A stretch of DNA of 64,000 nucleotides. Source: Chamaecrista fasciculata. Taxonomy: Eukaryota > Streptophyta > Magnoliopsida > Fabales > Fabaceae. The notes beneath the pieces are model-generated. The model worked only from the letters and a program-made list of their open reading frames with translations. It was not told where the DNA came from and ran no database searches. The stretch is taken from positions 86,407-150,406 of the forward strand of contig QANZ01007028.1 of assembly GCA_003254925.1 (NCBI GenBank). The letters run 5' to 3'. Shown here one piece after another: positions 1-11,089 of the stretch. Each line of letters begins with the position of its first letter. Position 1 is the stretch's first letter. The position numbers and the translations under genes are program-made.

Positions 1-207
1 GAAAGTCATGGAACCAATACATTTTAGTCCTTTTGTCCTTACAAATTAGTTCCTATAATATAGACTTAAAAAAGACTAAATTGCATTGCCTATACGACTT
101 TTAAGGAGTGAAGTGTGTAAAGTAGACTTTGGTATCGAATTGTTAACTCGTATATCTTTTAGCTAGGGATCAAATTGTATGTTTACTCTATTATAATTTT
201 TACATAC

Positions 208-1129
208 CTCAACATAACCATCCCCAAAGGTGACTCCAGTGCCGGAGTTATAGGCGCGAGCAATGTGCCGATTCAATGACTGTGAGTTAAACTGAGTGAG
301 AATATACACTTTGTTGATCCCACTATTGATGCAATTGCTCATAGGGACATCAATCAGTCGGTAAGCACCTCCAATAGGAACCTACCATGGGAATTGAAAA
401 GCCATAGAAAAAAAATGACCATTTTACATTTTGAAGCAGAGAAACAGATAAAATAAGTAATGCATTCATTCAACATGTCTTACAGCAGGTTTGGCACGTC
501 GCTTAGTGAGAGGAAAAAGACGAGTCCCAGCTCCTCCACCTAAAATAACTGCCACAACCGTCCTTGAGTCCTTTCTTTCTGCATCTAAGTCTCTCAACTG
601 CACAAACCCATATGCCCAATATTCATCAAAATGCAATATCAAGAAGTGGGGTTTGTAAATTAATAGTCCCAAGTACCAAAGTTGCCACCTTTTCCAATAA
701 AAATCCAAACTTTATATACATATAATGTATATATATACGTGTGCAAGTCTCACGTTACCTAAATCAAAGAAGACTTAAGACTTAAGGGTATGTCCAAAAT
801 TCATCAAAATGCAATATTAAGCAGTGAGGATTGAAAATTAGTAGTCCCAAGTACTAAAGTTGCTACCTTTTTCAATAAAAATCCAGACTTCATAGAATCA
901 GTAAGCCAACCTTGGATTGGGAAGTAATATCAGTGGCTAGAGACGAGCTTATGTGCTTAGAGCCTTGTTGGTCAAGTTGCTGGGTAAGCTTAAGCTTGAG
1001 CTTTCGACCCATGAAATCTCCATGACTGAACTTCAGGAGACTCCAGTTTCTATCAACCAATAAGGTTGTGGAGCCACGTAATTGGGCGGCGTAAGAGAGA
1101 GATAAGCTGCGCTCCGCCGTGGCTGCCAT
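208..1129 (-). CDS. APL1: ADP-glucose pyrophosphorylase large subunit, plastidial, 5' part (three exons)
   Basis: Encodes the N-terminal part of the large (regulatory) subunit of glucose-1-phosphate adenylyltransferase, which makes ADP-glucose for starch synthesis in plastids. Read on the minus strand, exons are 911-1129 (73 codons), 484-597 (38 codons) and 208-381 (58 codons); all junctions are GT-AG and in phase 0. Exon 1 begins MAATAERSL and is rich in Ser, Leu and basic residues, as expected for a chloroplast transit peptide. Exon 2 carries the nucleotide-binding signature [20 protein letters not shown]. Exon 3 starts [20 protein letters not shown] and continues to FGDGYVE, which is diagnostic of the family. 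The rest of the gene (about two thirds) lies beyond the left edge; bases 1-207 are intron. The call of large rather than small subunit rests on the [18 protein letters not shown] form and on synteny with Arabidopsis APL1; the symbol is therefore an orthology inference. Confidence 0.93.
611..891. repeat. Tandem-type duplication inside intron 1 of the APL1-like gene
   Basis: About 103 bases at 611-713 recur at 789-891 with roughly 85-90% identity by eye; both copies contain the stretch from TTCATCAAAATGCAATAT to CAATAAAAATCC. About 75 AT-rich bases separate the copies. The whole repeat lies between exon 2 and exon 1 (minus-strand gene), so it does not touch coding sequence. Confidence 0.85.
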
Positions 1130-1130
1130 G

Positions 1131-2430
1131 TTTTCCGGCGACTCTCAGTGTGAGTGAAACTATAAGGTGGCTCTGGTTCACATGATGAAGGTGACATGGA
1201 CATCATGAGACTACTATTGGAATTGGAGGATTTTTGCCACGTTATCCATATTCAATTGCGTCCACCAATTTCCTCAAAGATTGGCGCCTAGCTTGTGGAA
1301 ACTGGAAAACAAATTTTTTTAAGCAAATAGATATGTTATGTTAGTCCTAAAATTACGAGCTGACAAAAAAAAAATCCTAAAATTATGAGATAAATTTTAA
1401 ATTGACGTTAAATATTTCATTTTTTTTAAATGGGTCTTAAGTGTTTCTACAAATTTAAAATTATGAGTTGTTTCTATGAGATATTTCTCTATTTAATTGT
1501 AGTCGTCAACAAATAAAATTAAATCAAATATTGAATATGGAGTGTCTCATTTTACCATAAGATGAGTAAAGTTAGTCATAATTTTTACTTTTTAAATCTC
1601 AACCTGATGAATACGAAATTATATATTATTCTTGATGAGTTTTTTTTTCTATACTTAGTTTGGACTTTTGGTATATTAGGTTAAATCGCACTCTAAAAAT
1701 ATAAAATATTTGTCTTTTATGATCTTATATTTTTAAGGTACGATTTAATATTATTTGTCGACAGTCTCAATTATGCATAAAAAAATTATCAAGAATAATA
1801 TATAATTTTAAATTTGTCATATTTAAATTTTTTTTTTTTGTCTCTAGTGTTTGGATGAAATTTGAGAAGCAGAGAGTATATAGCGATCATACCAACATTG
1901 AATCCAAGACCATGTGGATCCAAAGAAAGTAATGATTCAATATCGAATGGGTTAGCTATTTCATATTGATGTAAAACAAAAAAATATGATTACCTTCTGT
2001 CATTTTATTGTGTTTGGGCAGCCATTTACAAGATTCAGTTTAATTTTATTTGTTGCTCACCCCAATTTAAAAAAGAACTCATAATTATGGAATTGCCTAT
2101 TCAAACTTAAGATAGAAAAGAAATGAATAATTACATTCAATAGTTCAAGTCAAAAGTAAAAAATATAAATAAGATAAATCTAAAATAAATAAAATATTTT
2201 AATTGTTTTGAGCTTGCATTCAAGAAAGTCGGTCTCCAGTCTTTAGTAAATTCCAATTCAATCGGGGCAAATCCATGCTAATATAATTTAGGATAAATTA
2301 TACTTGAGTATCTTGTTATATGGACCATTTCACTTTGGTATCTTAATTTTTTTAAAATGACACTTTTAGTACCCTGTTCTTTGTACCATTAACATTTTGA
2401 TACCCAATTTTTTTTTTCTATTAGCAATTG
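1131..2430. other. Promoter side of the APL1-like gene and AT-rich intergenic DNA
   Basis: Bases just above 1129 are the leader and promoter side of the minus-strand APL1-like gene. Beyond about 1300 the DNA is AT-rich with poly-A/T runs. The interval 1530-1660 loosely resembles the interior of the Mutator-like foldback family seen elsewhere (such as 21380-21780 and 25630-25960). A 32-base segment at 2239-2270 recurs at 32589-32620. Nothing coding is visible. Confidence 0.5.
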
Positions 2431-2445
2431 GCAGCAAGGTCACAC

Positions 2446-2646
2446 GTGACCATCACATGCACAGTAAAAACACAGAAAGCACCAGTTTCCTCTCATTTTC
2501 ACGATTCAAACGGTGAAAAAACTAAAAAAATCTTCTCATTTCGAATCTCATATGTGTTAGAGATTTTCGAGTTTTTTCACCGTTTGAATTGTGAAAATGA
2601 GAGAAAATTGGTGTTTTGGGGTTTTTATTGTGCACGTGATGGTCAC
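2446..2646. repeat. Long hairpin (foldback/MITE-like element)
   Basis: Arms at about 2446-2523 and 2571-2646 are inverted copies of each other (both contain TCTCATTTTCAC or its complement and CAAACGGTGAAAAAA or its complement) around a loop of about 47 bases. The flanks carry the 'TTTGGTATC / AGTACCC' style wording common in plant foldback repeats, so the element may extend left to about 2290, but clear outer ends and a target-site duplication were not found. The 88-codon open frame across the hairpin is a by-product of its palindromic structure. Confidence 0.7.
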
Positions 2647-2699
2647 ATGCATTTGCTATTATTAGCAATTACTAGTATGCTTTTGTCGCTTTGATAAAT

Positions 2700-4890
2700 A
2701 ATATTTTCAGAAATCGAGAGATCTTCTCCAGATGCTAAAACTATTTTCCGGTCTAATGCTTAAATTTTCTTCTAATCCCTATCTATATTTCTGACTTTTC
2801 TCTCGAGATCCTTGTTAACCATCATCTGCTTGTGCATTTCTAGTCGATCTTGTTCCCATATCTGGAGCACACTCATTGTGAAGAGGTGCATAGAATCAAC
2901 AACTTCTTTTTCAGATATTTTCTCTAATGCTTGGGACCACTGATTATATATTACAAATATTGGAGGAGCACCGATTCTACTAGGGAAAAAGGGGACTATG
3001 CCATAAGGTGTTTCTTCAGGCTCATATAGGAGACACTTTAGAAATCAATTATTCAACGCTCTAACATAACCTTTTTGGGCACTAACCCAGCAATTCTTGT
3101 TCAAGTTCTTTAGTAGCTAGAAGATAATGATGATCTTTTAGTTTTATCAACTTCATTTGATATATCAGTCCATTTTTACATATATTTTAATATTATTTTA
3201 TACAAAAAAATAATTATATTATTACAATGTATTTAAAATGAAAACATTGTCTAACATAAATAATCATGGTTATGGTTTGTTCACTCCTCACGCACATTGC
3301 ATACAATGAATGCAATCTCTAACAAAAAAATTAGAAGGAGATGCAACTTGTTGCATAATCTAACATGCAACTTGTTGAATAATTTTACATGCAACTTATT
3401 GCATTCATTCAATGGGTAAAGTGGCATAATTATAGTTATTGATATGATCCAATGGTATCAAATAATAAATAGATAACTTATTCAAAAGGTAAACTTTATA
3501 GCATGCTTGAAATCGGTATACTTCTCATAAAACTTAGTGTTCTTGCAAATTAGTTTTTAAAATAATAAATTAAAATTTTTAAACAAGAATAACAAAAATA
3601 TTATAATTTAAGTCATTATAAAAAAAAACTCATTGAATTCATGAAAGAAAGTGACAACGGATTTTTTAAATATTTAAATTTGTATAAATAATTTTTATTG
3701 ACTAAATAAAAATTTGTTTAGTTTTTATTTGTTCTTATATTATTAACTACTAATGTAATTAATTTTAGTTTAAAATTGAAATGTTTTTTTCTTGCCAACT
3801 AAAATTTAAATATTGGATCAGTAAAAAATACAATAAAATCATACAATTATAAAAAAGAATTTAACTTTTTTAGTAAAATAAATTATTTTTATAAAATAAA
3901 AATTTAATGAGGTTTTTGTTATTTTTAAAGTTTAAAGGTATTTACACTTTACACAATGACTAATATTTAAAAATAATAATTATTTATTTTTAAGTTTTAT
4001 TATAAGTAATAGTTATGTTTTAAAAATATATAACAATGACATTTTAAGTTTTTTAAAAAATAATAAAAATCTCGATATTTATATATTTTAATACAATTTT
4101 TGACAGATATAATTATAATTAATTTAATTTTAACATCAAAGTATACTTTTTAATTTATTATTACAATGTCAATAAAACTTGGAATTATATTAAATTTATC
4201 ACAAAACTTTAGTTATACTATTTTTTTTTTAAAAAAAAACTTGATTGTAATTATATATATAAATATATAACTTGGTAAATCTATTTTCTTTGAGGACTAA
4301 ATTGTTTTTCAAGACAAAATTGTTAATGAGGTTTAAGTTGATGAAAGAAAACAATTTATGAAAGTACAATATGAGGTTTTGTCAAAGATGTTGCTTTTTG
4401 TTTCCATGGTAACAGACTATTTTGATATCTACTATTATTAGCTTCTCCTTTCAATGATTCAATCATATAATCAACCAAATGACTGAGTCACTGAGTCAGA
4501 AACTCAGAATCATTAATGAGTAATGAGCTCTTTGGCCGTTTGGCGCCTTTTGAAAACATTGACCTCAAACCTTAGAGTGATTCTCAAACATTAGAAGATG
4601 AAAATAACAAATTATGTAAAATTTTTTTATATATTTATATTTGTCATTATTTTAACTAAATTGCTGTTTCACTTTTATAAATTAACGTGTAAAATATTAT
4701 CTTGGTCAAAATGTCATTTTAATCCTTAAACTATAGGGTCTTTAAAATATTTTTTTTTATTTTATTTTCATCCTCAAACAAAAAAAAAAGCAATTTTGTA
4801 CCCAAAAAAAAAACAATTTTTTAAAAATATTATAGCTAAATCATCTCATTTTTTCATGGTAAATAATTCAAATCATCCAGCTGTCTGAAG
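2700..4890. other. Extremely AT-rich intergenic DNA
   Basis: Contains many poly-A and poly-T runs and short repeated words such as the GCAACTTGTTG/GCAACTTATTG cluster at about 3340-3400. No coding sequence, structured RNA or clear transposon ends were recognised. Confidence 0.5.
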
Positions 4891-5221
4891 TGAGAGTATG
4901 AGAGTTTTTTTTCTGGCCAATAGTGAGTCAAGAGAGTTGACTGGGGAAAAAGATGGACAAAACGGTGTCGTTGGAGGGTGTTGGAACGTCTTCCTCAATT
5001 CGCTGTCAATCCTCTGCCTTCGAATTAAAGAAACAAGTAAACAACAAACAAAACCACCAACCCAGTCACAAGCACATGCACGCTTCCCCCTAATATAGAA
5101 TTAGAAACCCTCTTACCAAAATACTCACTCTTTTCCTTTTTCTTTTTTTTTGGCCAACAAATACTCAGTCTTTTCTCTTCTTTCTATCACTCAACCTCAA
5201 CAAGAAACTGCGAAACCCATC

Positions 5222-8200
5222 ATGGCTTTCGTCCCCAAGCTCTCTCTGCTTTTTCCTCTGCTTCTTTCCTCCATCCTCTTCATCAATCATCCAGTTCTAT
5301 GCGACAATGGTGAGTGTTTGTTATAAAGTTTTCTGCTTTATGCTACTTGCTCGTTTATTATCTTTACTTTTCACTTGCTAAGAAACTATAGCCAATGCCA
5401 GCTAGATAGATCTGGGATTTCTGAGTCAGAGGGGCGAAAATAATTTAGGTTTTGGTTTCTGATCTGATGGATTTGTACATTATTCTGATATTGCTTTGTC
5501 TCGTTTTTGGGTGCTGAACTAGATTTTAGTTTATATAAGACCAATTGTTCCGAGGGAGAGAACAAAATTAACTAACGGGTTGGGTATAGTGTGAGAATAA
5601 AGCTTTAGGGTATGTTTGGGAGTTTTAGGAAGGATGGAAAGGAATGGACATTAATGGACACTAATAAATAGAATAGAATGGAATGGAGTGGAATGATTTG
5701 TATAGATCTGTTGTTTGGGAGTTTTTAATAAGAAAAGGAATTGACACATGTTTATATTGTTTGGAAGTTATTAGTAATGGAATGGAATGGAATGGACACA
5801 TGTTAATCTTGCTTAGTGTGCATGTGCTTTGGAATGGAATGGACAATTTGTCTTTAAAAATTATAAATTTGTCCACTCCATCCTTAGCACCCCAAATTGG
5901 AGGGACACTAAAAATTGGATTTTGGAGGTACAAGAGGTGCTTTGGAGTCCCTCCTTGTTCATTCCATTCCTCAGTAAAAAAAACATCCAAACAAACATTT
6001 TCAGTATTTTGTCCATTCCACTCCATTTTATTCCTCCTTTGGCAGTGTTTCAAACAGGATTGACTCCTAAGAGAATACCCCGTGCGGAACCCAAAAAAAA
6101 TTGAAGAGAATAAGATTGAGATTTCAATGGTTTATAGTACATAGATAATTGCAAGTACTATACTATTTTGAGTGTCTTGTATGAGGGTATATAGCTGGTA
6201 TTATAAATTGTTATGACAGTTATGGCTCTTCTGTTGACAGTTAGGTTTTTGTTATTCCTAGCCGTGTGTGTATATATACACACAGTCTGAGTCCTTTGTA
6301 TACATTCATTCTTACTGAATGGGATCTACACTTTCTTTGACATTCTTTGTGCACTTTCTTAACATCTTGAATCTTGGGGGTATCCATCAGATAGAAACAG
6401 AACCCCTGAACAGTGGTGGACTAATATTTTTTACACAGTTATGGTTGCTTTACTTGATGCAATTCAGCTAACATTTTAATTAGTTCAGATTTTGTAACAC
6501 ATTCTTGTTCAATGAATGTCAGATATTATTACGCTTCGTCTAGTAATGCTCCATTCTTTAGTTGACTATATATCTTTGTTTCATGCTGCAATTCTAGTTT
6601 GAAAATTGGTTTGTTGAGTCGACTACATTGACAGAGAACTTAGATGCAGTTTGGTGTGAGGATTTATTTATGTTTCCAAGACATTCCTTTCCCCATATTT
6701 GGTAATCGGTATTAGCTTTTGAAAAGTATATCCCTTGGTATTCATTTACCCAAAAAAAATAGCTAACTTGGTACATGAGAATTTTAATTTATTAAACATC
6801 TGGAAACCTGGTTTGGATATAGTAGATAAGGGAAGTTTAAAACCACTATGTCATGTATGTCCCAAATAACATGGAAAGTTTTGGGTAGCTTTTGAAAAAT
6901 ATGTCCCTTGTGTGTATGTGTCATGTCTGGCTATGAGTTTTGGGTAGAAAGTTAATTAGATTTCCATTGAGATACCTAACAAACTATTTGTTAATTGCAT
7001 GGGTATCTAGTCTATGGGTTTAAGTTGCCTTAAAATCTCTTTTTCCTATCACAACAGCATTCACTTGCTATAAATTGATATTCTCGCGTCTATCTGCATC
7101 CTCCTATTTTTCTTGTTTTCTGGTAATGTCTTTCTTCCTAATTTTGATCATCCTGTTTATAAGATTTTCTTGGCTATAAATCGTCATTTACCTGTCTAGA
7201 TATGAAATCATTACTTCTCCTTCATATGAATATTTTACGAGTACCCCCGAAAAGGAAATGAGTGAACTATCAATTTAGTCCCTGAATTAAATGGGCACTA
7301 TTAGTTTATTCCTTAGATTTTTGAAATGATTGATTTAGTCCCTAAAATTTCATGACTCGTTGCAATTTAATCCCCTAAAAACTGAGTTGTATAGTGGTAA
7401 GATGTTTATGGAAAGACTGGTTTACAACAAGCAATGAATGTTTGAGAACTAAATCAAGGATTAAAATGACAACACCCATATAATCTAGGGACTAAAATAT
7501 TGATTTACTCAAAGGGAAATCTTCGCCCTCAATAACTAATCTTTTTCCTCATAGGCAAACGAGATCTCCACAACCCTATTAGAGATGTGGGTGTAACTTA
7601 TTTGTGACTGGAATATAGCACATAATGAATTGATCTTCTTTTGCCGCCTGACATTTTTTCTGTTTTCTAATAGCACCATGTATAGGAAATAATAAATCCT
7701 CAACAAAATCATCATACATGTTTTTGTTACCATTGAAAATCATTTCTGTCATGTAACATTCATACCAAAGTAGAGTTGGTATCTTGGAGTTCACTAACTT
7801 CATATTCACCCGCAGAAGAAGATAATCTTTTCCAGGGAATCAACAAGTATCGAACATCCCTAAACTTGACAGACCTTACAGAAAACAACAATGCCAAGTG
7901 CCTTGCTGATGAAATAGCTGACCAATTCAGTGATCAACCCTGTACAAACACCACGGGTGCTAACACGGTACCAGGCACTGAGCCTCAGTTTTCCAACTAC
8001 CCAACCCTCTTGACTAAATGCCACTTGAACGTCTCCAACACGAGGGATGGAGCCGTGATGCCTGCTTGCGTTCCTGGCTTGGTTCCAAGCCTTGTCCTCA
8101 CTAATTTCACAGAATCTCTTTACTCAGATAGCCTCAACGACACAAAGTATACAGGAATCGGTGTTGGTTCTAAAGGTGACTGGATTGTTGTCGTGCTGAC

Positions 8201-8351
8201 CACTAACACCCCCGAGGGAAGCTTTGTTCCTGATAGTTCAAATGGTGCCAATGTGTTGCCTGATGGTTCTAGTGGTTCTAAATTGAACTCCAAGATTGGT
8301 TTGATATATTGTTCAATGATCTTACTTTTTGGTATTATGTTCTTGTTGTGA
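5222..8351 (+). CDS. GPI-anchored cell-surface protein (At5g19250/At3g06035-like)
   Basis: Two exons, 5222-5309 and 7816-8351, joined by a phase-1 GT-AG intron of 2506 bases, give 207 residues. Residues 1-26 form a signal peptide (MAFVPKLSLLFPLLLSSILF, then cleavage near the Cys of VLCDN). The mature part has the family pattern: a conserved start around EEDNLFQGINKYRTSLNL, four or more Cys (ADQFSDQPC, LTKCHLN, PACVPG) and several N-glycosylation sites (NLT, NTT, NVS, NFT, NDT). The C-terminus has a small-residue stretch (SSNGA, SSGSK) followed by a hydrophobic tail ending GIMFLL, the signature of GPI-anchor addition. The protein is thus expected on the outer face of the plasma membrane. Its molecular role is unknown in the family. 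The intron carries at least two foldback elements. Arabidopsis homologues sit next to APL1, matching the left neighbour here. Confidence 0.9.
5608..6060. mobile_element. Foldback MITE-like element inside the GPI-gene intron
   Basis: The left side (starting GGGTATGTTTGGGAG) is full of GGAATGGAATGG words and the right side (about 5960-6060) of the complementary CCATTCCATTCC words, so the segment can fold back on itself. The start resembles the termini of the elements at 14395 and 25041 (GGGTnCnTTTGG). The right terminus is unclear and no target duplication was found. Overlapping open frames on both strands here come from the simple repeat content. Confidence 0.55.
7254..7515. mobile_element. 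Mutator-like foldback MITE in the GPI-gene intron
   Basis: Outer arms (about 7254-7310 and 7455-7515) are imperfect inverted repeats: ATCAATTTAGTCCCT on the left pairs with GGGACTAAAATATTGAT on the right. The wording 'TTTAGTCCC' and 'GGGACTAAA' is shared with the better defined elements at 24983-26090 and 37571-37985. No clean target duplication could be assigned. Confidence 0.55.
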
Positions 8352-9962
8352 ACCTAGAGGAACACTTTTAGCTAGCTTAGAGAAGGTCTCTACATTTTTG
8401 TTTCAGTATCGATTATCTGTGGAATGCTAGAGAACATATATAAATACGAGAAAGAAGCGATTTTTATAAGAGGGTTGTAACTTTGTAAGATTGTTTTTGT
8501 GTTGTTGTGAATTGTGATCATCATTGACATTTTTGAGGTAGGAAGTTTGATGTTTCCAACTGAGAACTGACAGCAATAAATTATCCTCATTTGTGGCAAT
8601 TTACAAGTACTTATTTCTTTACCACATTGGAATCTCTGTTGTTTGTTCTGAGGTTGAGATTCGTCCTAAATGTAATTTGTAAACCATACTTCTATTCAGT
8701 TTGAGGGTGTCCAAAACTTGAATAATATGCAGAGATGATTTACAGTTTAGAAATTAAGCTAAAAGAATTACAGTTCAATTTTATCCTTCATCTTGTTGGC
8801 ATATATATATTATATACACACACTAATATATGATGTTTAAAGAATGCTTATCTGTTAATATATAGATGAAATAAACACAAGAAAGGGAGGGAGATAAGCC
8901 CTCACTTCGATGTGACAACAGTAAATAGAACATGATGAAAATTAAATTCTGGACTTTCTTGGTAGAAGCAGGGAAGGGACTGTGGAAGAATGTGTGTATG
9001 TGTATATATATATATATATATATATGAATGTATATGTATATGGATGGCATAATATGCCACGTTTTAAACAAAGGCTCAAGTGAGTGAATTATACTTTAAG
9101 TTTGATTGAAGACCCTACTGCTAGCTCTAGCTGCATCATTTGTATTCATGCATTCTCATTCTCAGGTGTCACATTTCAATCATATGAAAAACAAATGAAA
9201 ATGGATATCACCATGTGAAATAGGAGAGAAAAAAAAATAATTATATATAAATAATAACTTCATATATAGGGGTTTGCTCTTTATTTAACTTTAAAAAAAG
9301 TTACGCATCAAATGTTCAAAATATAAAGGTAGAATATATATTAAGAAATGATTAATGTGGGTAATGAAGGGGCAAGAATATGGTTGAGTTGCCATATGTT
9401 ACTTGCTTGTTACCTTCGATTTTAATTGTGTTTCCCAAATCAAACACAAATTTAGAGTATTGGACCCTGCTTGCCTTGATATTCCATCATAAAATATCAT
9501 TTAAAAAATCTCCAAGAATTCTTTATGTTCCCTAGCTATACACTAAAAAAATATTATTGGGATTTGGGAATATCTTTTCTCCTCTTTCAAAATGGTTGTT
9601 GAGGTCAAAAAAATAACAAAAGCTCAACCTTTTCGTGATTATTTCTCATCAGTGCAATGATCAAAATGAGTTTATCAAAGTTTGATATTAATTTCCAGAG
9701 GAGCCAAAACAGTATAATTTGGAAAATTCAAAACTTTCATTTGGGTGGATGGAGCTGAATTTAATTAATTATAAATATATAAGAAAGGTACGAATTAAAG
9801 TGAAATAATATGAAAAGATGTTTTCCTGCTTGGTGAGGTTGGCATGTCTTTTTTCTAAAAAAATATATTCTGTAGAATAAAGAGAACCTCAATTTGACGT
9901 GAAAACCTGGATTCTGGGAACAGATGATGAAAAAGATGCATCAAAATATCATTTCCCAGATT

Positions 9963-10015
<53 letters not shown>

Positions 10016-10461
10016 ACATGATGAATGGAGATGAAAAAGATGCATCTAAATGCCCAATTAATATATTACTTTTCCTTTAGTAGAGAGTTTCACCATTAGT
10101 TGAATATTTATCTTTCTGATAAATGTGGTAGGAATTGACAGCACCACAAACTCATTTTATTTTTTCACAAAAGGAAAATTTGGTATAATTTTAATTTACT
10201 ATAATCTAATTACAACTTTAACATACGTATATGGTTTTGAAACGCAACATTTTATTCTATTACTTACTAATTAGTAATTACCATTAAAAACGATAACATT
10301 CTATCAGCAGTCAAAAATTGTTACAAGTTGCCTGATAGAGCCATATATATCTTGTGCAACATTATATTATGGAAGATTTTTGAAAAAAATAATAATTAAG
10401 ATATAAATATCACATAATAACAATCTTTTCATATTTTTTTAATTATTATAGTATATGTAAT
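8352..10461. other. 3' flank of the GPI gene and intergenic DNA with microsatellites
   Basis: An AATAAA-type polyadenylation signal occurs near 8575-8581 downstream of the GPI gene. A (TA)n run lies near 9005-9025 and an (AG)n run of about 47 bases at 9964-10010. No gene recognised. Confidence 0.6.
9964..10010. repeat. (AG)n microsatellite
   Basis: About 23 uninterrupted AG dinucleotides. Likely length-polymorphic. Confidence 0.98.
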
Positions 10462-11081
10462 TAGGAGTGTTCGTTGGGCGGTTTGGACGATTTTAAATCA
10501 TTTTTCAAACCAAACCGCTCATATCAGTTTGGGAAGAAATCAAACTAAGCGATTTGAAAATAAATATCAAACCAAACCAAACCAAACCAAACCAATAAAT
10601 AGCAGTTTGTGCGGTTCGGTTTGATCGGTTTGAAATTTAATAATCATTAATTTTTGTATTAATAAATATTATATTTATATCTCTAATATATATTAAAAAA
10701 ACTAGCAGTTGTAGAAAAAAATACTCTCATCAATAGTAATAAAAGTAAGATTTAGAATAAAATATTGCAATTCATATTAATTCATTAATTTAACACATAA
10801 ATATCATATAATAACAAATAAATTCAAAAGAACATGAATATTGAACTTAAAATCAAAACTTGTAATAAAAAAAAGAAATTATTAAAGAAAATAATAAGTA
10901 CATAAGTAACGTCGGTTTGGCAGTTTGGTGAGAGGCTAAACCAAACCAAACCATGGACGCTCATAAAAATATCAAAATCAAACCAAACCAAACCATTAGT
11001 TATCGGTTTGGTTCGGTTTTACATCGGTTTGGTTCGGTTTAGTTCAGTCTAATCGGTTTTGTTCGATTTTGAACACCCCTA
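10462..11081. mobile_element. hAT-type MITE with 8-bp target duplication
   Basis: The element runs from TAGGAGTGTTC to GAACACCCCTA, which are inverted copies with one mismatch. It is flanked by a perfect 8-base direct repeat TATGTAAT at 10454-10461 and 11082-11089, the length typical of hAT transposons. Subterminal DNA on both sides consists of AACCAAACC/GGTTTGGTT words in opposite orientation. At 620 bp with an AT-rich, non-coding centre it is a non-autonomous copy. Confidence 0.93.
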
Positions 11082-11089
11082 TATGTAAT

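Noticed and set aside
2428-2694. 88-codon open frame
   Set aside because: It runs through both arms of a hairpin repeat and has no recognisable domain.
5661-6104. Overlapping open frames of 91-130 codons on both strands
   Set aside because: They are made of GGAATGG/CCATTCC repeats inside a foldback element in an intron; no domain or codon bias.
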